DNA of 64,000 nucleotides from assembly GCA_001643675.2 (NCBI GenBank), contig LSRY02000004.1:2236001-2300000 (forward strand), written 5' to 3'. Position numbers and translations under genes: made by a program. Below the pieces are notes generated by a model, which saw only the letters and a program-made list of their open reading frames with translations, did no database searches and was not told where the DNA came from. Source of the stretch: Monocercomonoides exilis (lineage: Eukaryota; Preaxostyla; Oxymonadida; Polymastigidae). Each line of letters begins with the position of its first letter. Position 1 is the stretch's first letter. This document shows positions 47,327-58,362 of the stretch, piece after piece.

Positions 47327-50300
47327 AGAAATGAAATATCATTTTATTAACAAATATTTCCTTCTTTTCTTTTATCATTGATTAATTATACAAACATAAC
47401 TTTGAATATGTTTTGTTTTTTAAACAAAAATACTTTTCATTTATTATCTGTAATTTAACAGATCATTCTGTTGTGTTTGTGAAAATAAGATGTAATTTAA
47501 TACGAAACACGAAAATTAAATATTAACTTTTTTTCATCAGTTCACAAAATCGAAAACGTATATTCATTTGAATCTTTCTCAAACAATATTTTTTCCCTTG
47601 AACGATTTCTTTAATTATGTTGCACGCTCCGCAGTTTCATTAACAAATCAATTTTCATTTGCTCGTTTTCAAATATGAATGTTTCTCCTCCAGTTTTTTG
47701 AGTAATTTTGCGTTTTTCGACTTCTTTTCTTGATATTCCAAATGACATGTGATTTCAGAGAACTTTAGAAGAGAAATCAAAGATAAGGGATTAATGATTT
47801 TGAGGAGAATGTAAAGAATAAAATTCTATTTGTATTTTGTTTTGACTTATATTAAGTGAAAAGAAGAAATCTTGCTGTGAAAAAATTGAAATTAACTTTT
47901 AATTATCAAAAGATACAACGTTAGAAAAATATCACATAAGAAAGATTTTCCTTTCGTTCTTTTCATCTCTGATTCGTCTTTGACATATGAATTTGTGATG
48001 TTTGTGATTGCTCTTTGTTCTTCATTTTTTCCATCAAACTGGAACAGCCCTTTTTGTCAGATGAATCTACTGTTTGACTACTCGTGCTTCTTTAAGAAAA
48101 TTCAATTACGCTTTAGGCAATTTCAGATATGTGTTTATCAATTCTTCCTTTAATCACAAAATTGCTTCATAAACATCAAGTTGTGAATTTATGAATATCA
48201 TCTTTTTCGTCCTTTCTCATTTCTCTTCGCTTAACTTTCTTTCTTTGATGTTGCATTCCGTCATAGATAGAAAAATGTCGAGAAGATCGTAAAGATAACT
48301 GCTTTTATCCTCTGCAATTGCATTGACATAAAGCAGAAAATTTCTGATGCACATGGGCGTAAAGATATGAATGCGAGCAACCTGAATTGTGTAATTTTGT
48401 AAAATAAATGTATGCGTAAGCGTCTGTATATGTTTATAATTCTTCTTTTCGTACATCTTTCTTCGGTCACACATCATTCAGCTTGGAGTCTGCTTCTTGC
48501 AATGATATTTTGAAGATTTTCTTGAAAGATGAATTGTAATGATAAGTCCAATTCACTGAAGTACATTTGTAGCGCTGAAGCACAAATCGCAGGAAACTCG
48601 GTATGATAGGCAGGTGCTGGGAAATACACTGATATCAGCTTCAAAGTTCTTTTTGAGTTGATCAAAAATTAAATCATAAGCTGATACAAATAGTTGAAAC
48701 TATTTTCCGCTTTTGATAACACAAAAAGCACTGTAACGTTGTCCTGAGCAATAGAATTCATGAATTTTTCTGTTAAATCTGGTCTAAAGCAGCCTGCGTG
48801 TCATTATATGTCAAAAATTATAAAAATTCAATATTTTTCAAAATAGGTAAATAACGACCTCCAAAAAAATCATGAAAAAATAAGTATACATTGTATATTC
48901 TAGGAGTGTATTTTCATTGTCCTACGGTGAAATTTATGCATCACGCGAACACTCCAGATTAAAAGAATATTCACGCAGTTGTAACAAAAAGTTAAAGCTT
49001 TTTGTTGTTAATAAATTATGAAACATGACCCAGATAGTCCAGATTGAAATTTAAGAAGGAACAAAAATGTCTATTCTTCAAACAAAATTGGCTAATAATG
49101 AATGCAAAGGAAAAGTAATAATAAAAGAACGCAAACTGGTTATATGCAAGGTGGTTGCATATATAATGCAGTTGACTACTCAAATATTCAACAAATTAGC
49201 AAAATGTTATCGTTTCATAAGCGATGCTGTTGTTTTCACGAAATTATGTAATTAAGTATGTATCAAGATCATATTTTTAAAAATTAAGAATTCATGATGA
49301 AAACAATTCATTTTCCAGAATAACATTCTAAAATAAATATGGAAGATGTGAATATATTGCTTTTTTATAATCTGTCACGAATAGGAGAGTATTACCTCAT
49401 TTTATTTTGCTATTCTAATTTTCTTCGATAATGATTCAAGAACATTGAAAGAAAAAAAAAAAAATAACTTTGAAAAATTCTTTACCAATGACCGCCAAAG
49501 AGATTTCAATGAACAAGGTTGGATCAAGAAATTATCGAAGCGTTGAAAAGATAAATCGGATTTATTCAAACTTCAACAAAATATTCAAAACAAAGGGAAA
49601 ACTTCCACAGCAAATAGTTTTTCCTTCAAAGTCTGAAAGATGACAAAATTATATTTAGTCATTAACATAAAATATTTTGATGATGATAACAATTATTAAA
49701 TGAAGGTTATTTTGGAGATAAGGTGAAAACTTTTTTGTCTGATCATTTCCGTATATTTTAATTTTTCTATTTTTTTTCCTTATTTTTAGAAAAAACCTGG
49801 TTTTTTGAGATGAAATGGATTATGACATGAATGACATATAACTATTTTGACTTTCACTCGATCTGTTTAGATTTTTGTTCTTTCATAAATATTTTTTTTA
49901 TCAAAAATTTGAAAAAATTTCGAAATACATAATATTCTGTATCTCGGTGGGGAAGGGGAATTGAGCCAAATCCGTTTACCCACGTCTTAGTTGTGAATTA
50001 TCGGTGATATTCCATAACACAGAAAAATATGAAAAATTACATAATATTCACATTTATTGACTTTTCTTCACTCAGGTTATCATTGAAAATATGATAATAT
50101 GAATTTTAATAAATTTGACTCAGAATTCTCATTTCAAATAAAAATATGTATTATGTTAGCAAAGTGATAAAGTGTTAATAGAAATAATACCAGGTTAATA
50201 TCTGCATTGTTTGTGGAGATATTAATTTTTGAATGTTTTTTCAGTCATTTTTCAGTAGAAACAGAAAATATTTTTTTTCTCACCAAGGGTTGGTCTGACA

Positions 50301-50456
50301 ATGATATGAGTTATCTTCATCTTCTAGTCTACCAAATGTGAATCCCATAGAAAATTTTCCTTATAATACGACAACTATCCCTCTAGTTATATATTTGAAG
50401 TTATCCCCTTTGTAACTTCCATGACGCTCTGACCATTTGTTTCTTCTTTTCTCATA
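47327..50456. other. 3.1 kb AT-rich DNA, possible coding remnants only
   Basis: No intact gene. On the minus strand, 47748-47611 encodes 45 aa from ATG to TAA with good coding character (MSFGISRKEVEKRKITQ then KIDLLMKLRSVQHN). Two adjacent stretches at about 48665-48474 and 48477-48217 also look like pieces of a decayed protein. None could be assigned. The left edge of the rDNA fragment ends this stretch, and the last ~60 nt may hold a short inverted bit of 28S. Confidence 0.35.
47611..47748 (-). pseudogene. Possible coding remnant, 45 aa
   Basis: A short ATG-to-TAA frame with charged, protein-like composition (contains GGETFIFENEQMKIDLL). It may be the last exon or a fragment of a larger protein; its frame does not continue with confidence in either direction. 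Very uncertain. Confidence 0.2.
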
Positions 50457-50579
50457 AAGATAACTGGCTTGTGGCAGCCAAGCGTTCATAGCGACGTTGC
50501 TTTTTGATTCTTCGATGTCGGCTCTTCCTATCATTGCGAAGCAGAATTCGCCAAGTGTTGGATTGTTCACCCACTAACA

Positions 50580-50617
<38 letters not shown>

Positions 50618-51460
50618 TAGTTTTACCCTACTGATTAAGTATAGTATTGTCAAGATGGTAATTCTAGTAAGTATGAGAGGAACCCTAGAATCGTATAATT
50701 GGCATTTGCGGTTAGTTGAGAAACTAGTGCCGCGAAGCTACCATACGTTAGATTATGACTGAACGCCTCTAAGTCAGAATCTATTCCAGATTTTTATAAT
50801 TAAGACAATTGAAGGATTATATTGATAATCTCCTGGGCATGCCTTTGTTAAAAAGGGAATAGTATTTGATAAAAATAGAGATATGGAAATTAAGACCATG
50901 GCCATCGAGGATATTTGACAACCCTCCTATCTACGGTCGGCGACGATTGGATAAGGGAAGATCCTGTAATGGGATGTGTGTAAATGGGGTCGTATCTTCT
51001 AGATGTTTGCTGTAGAATAACATATATGACTAGAATATATTGTGATGGGTCTTGTATCTCCTTTAAATGCCTTGTGGATCGAAGTTGGTATATAGACTGA
51101 GATTCTATATTATACTGCTTTGCAAGGGAGTAAATTTTAAGGAAATTGAGATATTTTATTTCCAAGTCGAGGATCTTGAAGGATTGGTTGTACCGCCTTT
51201 GAAAGATTTGGCCGGAACGGTTGGTCCAATAAAAACATTTGGTAGATGTATTTAAACGGATTTCATTAGTTTGGAATTAAACGTTTCATCTGCTGGACCA
51301 TTTTTTTGCCTGGCTATTGTAAAGATAAATGAGAATATTGGTAAAGGGGTCATGCCTGAGAAGGACGGATTAGACGAATCCTTGTTATCAGAGGGCTGTG
51401 CGTCTCAGAGTGTTTTGTTTGCACGATTTACTGAGGCTTAACTCTGAATATTGTCCGATA
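50457..51460 (+). rRNA. 28S rRNA, 3' fragment (~1.0 kb)
   Basis: Homology to the large-subunit rRNA starts abruptly at GATAACTGGCTTGTGGCAG, inside the peptidyl-transferase region, and runs to the 3' end (TTGTCCGATA). Recognised landmarks: GTTCATAGCGAC, TTCGATGTCGGCTCTTCC, GTTCACCCACTAACAGGGAA, GGGTTTAGACCGTCG, TTTTACCCTACTGAT, the sarcin-ricin loop at 50670-50684, GCCGCGAAGCTACCAT and GAACGCCTCTAAGTCAGAAT. About 70% of the gene (the 5' part) is missing, as are 5.8S and the ITS. Several near-universal positions differ (see findings), so this copy is probably a non-functional fragment. Confidence 0.9.
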
Positions 51461-51786
51461 TTTTTTTTTTTTGATTAAGTCATTGAATAAAAAAAAGTCC
51501 GTCTAATTAATTAACCCCACAAGAAAATGTTTTAAAATTCATAGATATTCTCTTTTCAGCTTGAAAACGTATGAATGATTGAATATAAAAACATTGAAAA
51601 AAACTTTAAGGACGGATGATTGGAAAGCCTTAATAATACCATGGATGAAGTACTACCCCCCAAAATAACTGTTCTTTTTTTTTTGGGAAAAGAAAAAATA
51701 AATGGGAATTTGAGGGAATCCAATGTGGGAAAAAGTCATAAAGGATGAAACTTTTTTTGAGTTAAATATTAATGATTTCAAAAAAA

Positions 51787-52135
51787 TAAGTTTCTATTCT
51801 TCCTTTAAAGGAGTAAAAAGAAACATCTTCAAAAAGATAATGATATTAATCAAACAGATTAAGTCAAAACTTTTTTGAAGTTATTAGAGTCAAAAAATAG
51901 ACCCAAGTCAAATGAAAAATTGGGTTGTAATTGACCAAAAGTTAAAAATGTTTCTGACTCCAATAGATGAGTGGAGAGGAACTTCTTCAATGGTTTCAAT
52001 GTAATGATATTAATCAAATAGATCCTCCATTTTGGTTAATATTCATTGTAAAACTTTGAAGTTTTTTTGACTTTAAGAAAAAAGTTTCTATCCTCTCTTA
52101 AAGGAGATAAAAGAAACATCTTCAAAGATGATGAA
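51787..52135. repeat. Two diverged ~55-bp spacer repeats
   Basis: Copies at about 51787-51840 and 52081-52135 share AGTTTCTAT, CTTTAAAGGAG (TAAAGGAGA in the second) and GAAACATCTTCAAA. Each carries GTTTCT and AGAAAC as short inverted arms. A third, partial copy (AAAGTTTCTAACTCC) lies near 52225. Confidence 0.6.
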
Positions 52136-52576
52136 AGTGCGTGTATATCATGTTTATCATGGTTGCACATTGCTTAAGTCATGATGACTTTGAAGTATTT
52201 TTTGACTCAAAAATTGATAATTTCAAAAAAAGTTTCTAACTCCAAAAAATAGAAAAGAGAGGGGGAAAATTGGAAATAGAAGGAAACAGCCTCGAGGGGT
52301 GGGGGCCGCGCGACAAACGCGGTAAAAGGGCGGGGAGCGAAAGTTACCGAACTTTTGCCGTGTGGCGCGTCGGCCATTGGGTGGGACTCTTTCCAATCAG
52401 AAAAGGCCTTTATTTTCTTCAAAATAACACCACCAAATTGTTCCTCTTGCAATGTACAAATTTGAGGGTTTTCAAATTTTCATTGAAAATTTTTGCCCTT
52501 CTCCCCTAAAATTATTAATAGAATTAATTCTGACCTTTAAAATTTTTAACTCTTTTTCTTCTATTTTTCGCGAGAT

Positions 52577-52679
52577 GGATGAATATCTGCGCGCAGGAAT
52601 GATGTGCGCAGATTTCATCCAGCGAGCGCTACCGGAGAAGTAGCGCGAGATTGTTATTCATAACCTCGCGGTTAGCGAG
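52577..52679. repeat. Three tandem GC-rich hairpins
   Basis: Within 103 bp: hairpin A, GGATGAATATCTGCGC (52577-52592) against GCGCAGATTTCATCC (52606-52620), 15-bp arms with one bulge; hairpin B, GCGCTAC (52626-52632) against GTAGCGC (52640-52646); hairpin C, CTCGC (52665-52669) against GCGAG (52675-52679). They sit in an otherwise strongly AT-rich spacer about 1.1 kb after the 28S end. Confidence 0.75.
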
Positions 52680-55332
52680 AAAATTTTGAAAAACAATCAA
52701 AAAAAGAGGTCATTTTCAATGAAGAAAATCGACATTTTTGTGTTATTTATTTAATGAAATGAATGAAACTTTCCCTGATAAAATATCATTTTTACTACTT
52801 TAAATTATTTATCTTTTGATATAATTTTTATTAAAATCTGATATGTATTCCTCATGCTGTGATCATTTTTTATTTTTTTCAAACTTTATATTTTTTTTAT
52901 AATTTTTTTCTATTTTTTTATTTTTGATGAAAATTGGATGAAAGATGTATGATATGATAACATTAATTGTGATGATATTATTGTAAGAATATTGTTCGTT
53001 GTGGTTGAATAATAATGAAAAATAACATTCTGAAATATCAACAAAAATAAGATACTTTTTTGTTTGCTCAGAACCAACCATCAACATCAAAGTTCTTATA
53101 TATTATTATCATCTATATTATATCTATTATATTATATATTTTTTCCATCCAACTTTCCTCATTATTTGAGAAGTTAAATTTTTTTTATTTTTTAAATATT
53201 TTTTTATCTCAATAACTGACTTTTTCTTTCCATTGAAAAAATTCATATATAATGTTACAATGATATAGTATATTATATATTTTTTTGATGTTAGTCTGTC
53301 CACCAAATTTGGAGATAAAAAAATATTTTCATTTTTTCCCTCTTTTTTCGAACAAAAATTAATTTTTTTAATTTTTTGTAACTTTCAATTCATCTCAACT
53401 TTTTTATCAAATGAATAGTAATCAAGTAATACATCTCTATTATTTTTATTTTTAAAGTTGAACAACATTTCATTTTTTTATAATTTTTTTTCCAAAATTT
53501 TCAATCTTAATTAATATTTTTCTATTTATTCCATGGATAGATAAATTTGAAAATAATATTTTATATAGGTTATGAGGGGTGGGGAATGTGTTGGTGTATA
53601 GGGAGATTGGTATCAAACTGTTTTTGAGAAGTCGAATTCTTAACATAGAAAAATGGTTTTGATCTAGATCAAACATTTTTTTCAAAAAAATATTTTTTTC
53701 ATAAGAAGTAGGAATTAGTGGTTGATGAAAAGTTACGTATATGGGAAATATTATGAGAGGAATTGATTGGTATTAAAATCAGAAATTAATCGATTCAAAT
53801 TGTGGAATGATACGTTAATTAAAATTTTTTCAGTCAAAATTTTCGAAATTATTTTTTAAATATCTCGACAAATAAATTTTTCTAAGCCGTAAGACTTTAC
53901 TAGAGTGTTAGTTGAACCATTTGTGAATTTTTGAAGTCATGGTCAAATTTTCGAAAAATGCGAAATTTTGATTTTTTCTGATTAAGTTGAATTTAGCTCA
54001 AGTTAATCAGAAAAAATGAAAAGTTGGTGAAAATCGATTTTTATGAAAGTTGTGATCGAAACTTATGAAAACACAAAAAGTTCGGATAATTCGCGAATAG
54101 TCCGCTGAATTTTTTTCTCGGGCCAGATTGGTCTGGTTAGTGAGAAAATGTGATATGAAGATTTTGACTGAAAAAGTGGTGATCTTAGATCAAGGACCGA
54201 AAAATATGGGGTCTCAGATTCCTTTGATAATTGGCAGGTGGCAAGGACGTGGGCCCCTTATAAACATACTCGAATCTAAATTTTTTCTACCGAGCGGTTG
54301 TGGCTGGGCAGTGCGGACAAGTTGGTGATTTTGACTGAAAAAATGAAAAAAATTTTTTTTCTCGAAAATTTCAAAGTGGATATAAAATGTGATTCCATGG
54401 ATGTATATGCATTGTAATGTTGTATATTGGTGATTTTTGGTTGGATACACTCATTTGTAGTTTTTGAGTTATAATCGAATTTTTGAGTGAAAATGGTCAT
54501 TTTTGAGGTAAATCGAGTATAACTCGAGAAGTAATGGCCAGATAAATTTGATATTAATATATGATAAATGTGCATATAGTGCAGTAATAGCATGCGTATG
54601 GGTGTTGGTGGCGGGGGTCTGGCAGGCTGTCCAGAAAAGAAATAAAAAATTTGAAGGTGACTGGGGGTGCCTTGTTAGTGAAGTCACAGAGAGTGAACCA
54701 GGGGCAAGTGGCTGAATCGAAACACATATGACCGGCACAGTAACCCATGCCCGGATGTGGCCAAACGGCGTTTCGATCGGCCCAGTGGTTGCTGAGAAAT
54801 CCGAGCGGCTAGTTGTTTTGAGTTCGGTTCTGATTTTTCACATAGAAAAGTGACTGGGGGGTATTGACTTGGCGATGCTGTGGAGAGTGAAGGGAGGGCA
54901 AGTAATCGGAATTAGAGGGATATGTTGGGGAATGTTAGTGGGGGTAGGATGTGGTGTAATTGCTAAGAGATTAGTCCAGTGATTGCCAAGTAACCATGTC
55001 AGCAATATATTTTTTCTATGAAAATTGTTTTTTTTCTATGATAATTTTTCTATGTGATCTTGACTGCCCGACCTCGAAGTGCCATCTTTTTCGAAAAACT
55101 CACAGACTCAATTTGAGTTTGACTGAAAAAGGAGTTGAGTGGAAGGTATCTCTGGAAGGGCTGATGGGCAGGGCTGGCAAAGGCCACAGGGCAAGGAGCG
55201 AGTGAGGCGGGCTATGTGCTGGGCCTATGGCTGGGCAGGCCCTGTGGCTTGGCCTGGATCTATTGGACATATACTGTATTTCCCCAGTCAGAAAAAGTGA
55301 CTGAGGGTTCAATGTTCCGGTGGTTATAGAAA

Positions 55333-55736
55333 CTCAGGTGTTGGAGCCAGAGCTCCAGAAACAAAAGTGACAGTGTGCGCACAGACTGTGGCTGCACGCT
55401 GGGCAGGGTGCTGCTGGGCGCCTGTGGATCCTTCTGGCTGGGTGGGTCAGACACTCACTTTTTTCACTAGGAAAACAGACTGGAAGACCATCTTCATTGA
55501 GCTGTATCTTTTTATCGGTCATAACTTACAGCTTGGCTGATGTGGGCAGAGTGGGCGTGTGGGCAGTGGCTACAAGGCTGGGTGGTGGGAGTGTGGCTGG
55601 GCTGGCTGGCTGGGCGGTGGTGTGAGCAAAAGTGAGTGAAAAATGACTGGGCCAGCCATTGAGGTACCCCCTCTCTTTCAACGAACCTATCTCCTCAGGT
55701 GTTGGAGGGAGAGCTCCAGAAACAAAAGTGACGGTG
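55333..55736. repeat. 43-bp direct repeat in the spacer
   Basis: Copies at 55333-55375 and 55694-55736, 361 bp apart, share CTCAGGTGTTGGAG, GAGCTCCAGAAACAAAAGTG and differ at only a few positions. They belong to a larger set of degenerate G-rich repeats between about 54.3 and 55.9 kb. Confidence 0.75.
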
Positions 55737-55889
55737 CAGCGGGGGACCAGGGCTGTGCAGTGGGCGGGGTCTGGTTTGTGGGCTGTGGGCCGGGCCGGCT
55801 GGGTGGGCTGTGCACTGGGTTTTGTTCTGTCACTTTCATTGAAAAAACCTCAAATATGGTAAAAGACCCCGGGTGCCCAGACCCGAAAA

Positions 55890-56180
55890 TCCATCTTTTT
55901 CGAAAAACTCATAGACTCAATTACACTACACTGAGGTTTCCTCGATTTTTGTGACTTTTGATACTAGAAATACACTATGAAAATGGGGTGTCTGCAAAAC
56001 CTGCTTTGATACTAAAAAAAGGGAAAATTACACTACGCCGAGGTTTTCGTTGTGTAGTGTAATAAGGATGATTTTTATACTAGAAATTTGAGCTCCTAGG
56101 AAAAGTGACCAAATTACACTACACTTCGAAAACCTCGGCGTAGTGTATTTCGAGGTTTTTGATACTAGAAAATTTTGTCT
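55890..56180 (+). repeat. Left arm of a ~2.47-kb fold-back structure
   Basis: Collinear, in inverted orientation, with 58065-58362. The outer ~48 nt (CATCTTTTTCGAAAAACTCA, then TAGACTCAATTACACTAC) match the reverse complement of the right outer end almost perfectly. It contains 35-nt hairpins with arms TTACACTAC/GTAGTGTAA (56028-56062) and an opposite-facing copy (56114-56147), and TGATACTAG-type motifs between them. Confidence 0.75.
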
Positions 56181-56194
56181 ATGAAATTTCTCTA

Positions 56195-58050
56195 TGAAAA
56201 ATACACTGTGTACCCCTCATGTTCACAGACTCATAGCGCCTCAGGGGCAAGTCAGCGAAACTTCTCGTTGCCATAGAGGGTCTCGCTGCACACTCGCTCT
56301 ACACAATGGTGGTAATCTCATTCGGCTCAGTTGGATTGCCCTGAAGATACAGGGCAAATACTCATATCGTTCCTATGAAAAACCCTTTCTCAATGATATT
56401 TTATGCAATGGACCCTGTATATTCCATGGGTCATAGGGAATCACCTGTAAGAGCTGGAAAGTTCTAGATGCCATAGGGCAAGTAGCTGTGCTCTTCGAGT
56501 ATCCAATGGTAGTAATGTCTTTGCCCTCGGTCCATGTGCCTTTTCACTGTACTCAATATACTGACATCTTTGAATGAAAATAGTTCATTTTTGATAGGGG
56601 ACCCCTTATGTTCCCACTCTCATATCTTTTGATCGGTCATAACTTACAGACATGCCAATGGTGCTGTGGCGTGGGCATGCCCTGCAGGTACAATGTGGCA
56701 CACATTCGGCTGGTGGGCTGTGGCTCGGCTGAGGGCAGTGCCAGAAAAAGTGAGTATTTTGCATTGACTTTTTGAGTGACTTGGACCCCCCTCATTGGCT
56801 GGCCAGTAGCGAATCACACAGGAATCTGGGAAAGTTCTCGATGCCATAGGGAAACTCGCTCCACACTTGCTCTATCCATTGGTGCTATCGCCATTCACAC
56901 TGCTCAACTTCCCTTATATCTATGGTCGATATACTAGTATCCTTCCTATGAAAAACTCCTTTTCAATGAAAATTTATACTAGGACCCCCTTATGTTTGTT
57001 GGAACGTAGCTCCACAGGGATAAGAGCTGGAAAGTTCTAAATGTTATAGAGGGTCTAGCTGCACACTGTGCCTAGCCAATGGCAGTATTCCCACTGGGCT
57101 CCTATGTAATGCCCTGCCACCACACTCAATATACTACTATCTTTCCTATCAAAAATACACTTACAATATATTGACTGGGACCCTTTATGTTCCAACCCTT
57201 GTAGTTCCTCAGGCTTGAGAGTGCGAGACTCGAAAATGTTATAGAGGGTCTAGCTATGCTCTCCCTCTATCCAACTGTGCTACTGGTATTCCTATTACTC
57301 TATGTGCCTTGGAGCCATAGGCAAAATACATGAACTTTTCATAGAAAAAGTGACTGACCTCCACTGTGTTCCAACTCTCATATCTTTTTACTGGTCATAA
57401 CTTACAGCCAACCTGATATCGCTGCAATGTGCCCACATACTGTGCCTGCAATGTGGCACACATCCAGTGTCTATGCCCTGCCTGTGTATTTCACTACAGG
57501 GTCTACACTCACTTTTCATAGGGAAAGTTGACTCAGACCCCCTTGTGTTCCAGCCCTTGTAGCTTGCCAGGCTTAAGAGCTGGAAAGTTCTAAATGCCAT
57601 AGAGGGTCTAGCTGCTCACTCACTCTATCCAACTATCCAACTACTTTTCCCACCACTCTTATACCCTTTTCACTATACTCAATATACTAACATTTTTGAA
57701 TGATTTTCCACTTTTTCATATAAGACCCTCCAATGTTATTGACCTTGTAACTTTTTATCGGTCATAACTCACAGGCTAGCTGATGGTATGAGTTTGTGCG
57801 TATGCTCTGCCGCTACGCTCCCATAGGCATTCCACTCCACTCCTCTGGCCACTCCAGCGGCGGTGTGAGAAAAAGTGAGTTTTGATAGGGGCATTTGCTA
57901 TGGAAACATTGAAGTGGGCATAGCGGGCCAGGCTTAAGAGCTGGAAGGCTGGAACAAAAAACCAGATGAAAGGCAGTGAGGGCATACACAAGGTGGTGTG
58001 GTAGTGGCAAGGCTTTGGTGTGTCCCCATCCCAAGAAACACTATGGAAGG
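56195..58050. repeat. Degenerate ~185-bp spacer subrepeats
   Basis: At least seven units between the fold-back arms share three landmarks: GACCCCCTTATGTTCCA, GAGCTGGAAAGTTCTAAATG followed by CATAGAGGGTCTAGCTGC, and CACTATACTCAATATACTA. Clear units begin near 56410, 56600, 56790, 56972, 57178, 57357, 57535 and 57725. The block TCGGTCATAACTTACAG alternates with the GAGCTGGAAAG block, and is also found outside the loop at about 55516. Confidence 0.7.
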
Positions 58051-58064
58051 ATACTAAAAAATTT

Positions 58065-58362
58065 CATTGAGTTTTTTTGTAGTATCATTTTTGGGCATTT
58101 TCACTAGGCCGAGGTTTTCGCGGCGTAGTGTATTTGGGGCACTTTTGATACTAGCCGATATTTTCTAGTATCAAAATCATCTTTATTACACTACGCCGAG
58201 GTTTTCGGGGCGTAGTGTAATTTTGAGATTTTTTAGTATCAAAGCAGGGTTTTCGATGAGCTCGTTTTCGTAGTGTAATTCTAGTATGAAAAAGGGAAAA
58301 AAACACGAAAACCTGGGCGTAGTGTAATTGAGTCTATGAGTTTTTTGGAAAAGATGGTGTTT
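58065..58362 (-). repeat. Right arm of the ~2.47-kb fold-back structure
   Basis: Inverted copy of 55890-56180. It contains the best hairpin, 58186-58220, with perfect 12-bp arms TTACACTACGCC / GGCGTAGTGTAA around an 11-nt loop, a second imperfect one at about 58100-58132, and half modules near 58259-58278 and 58306-58327. Confidence 0.75.
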
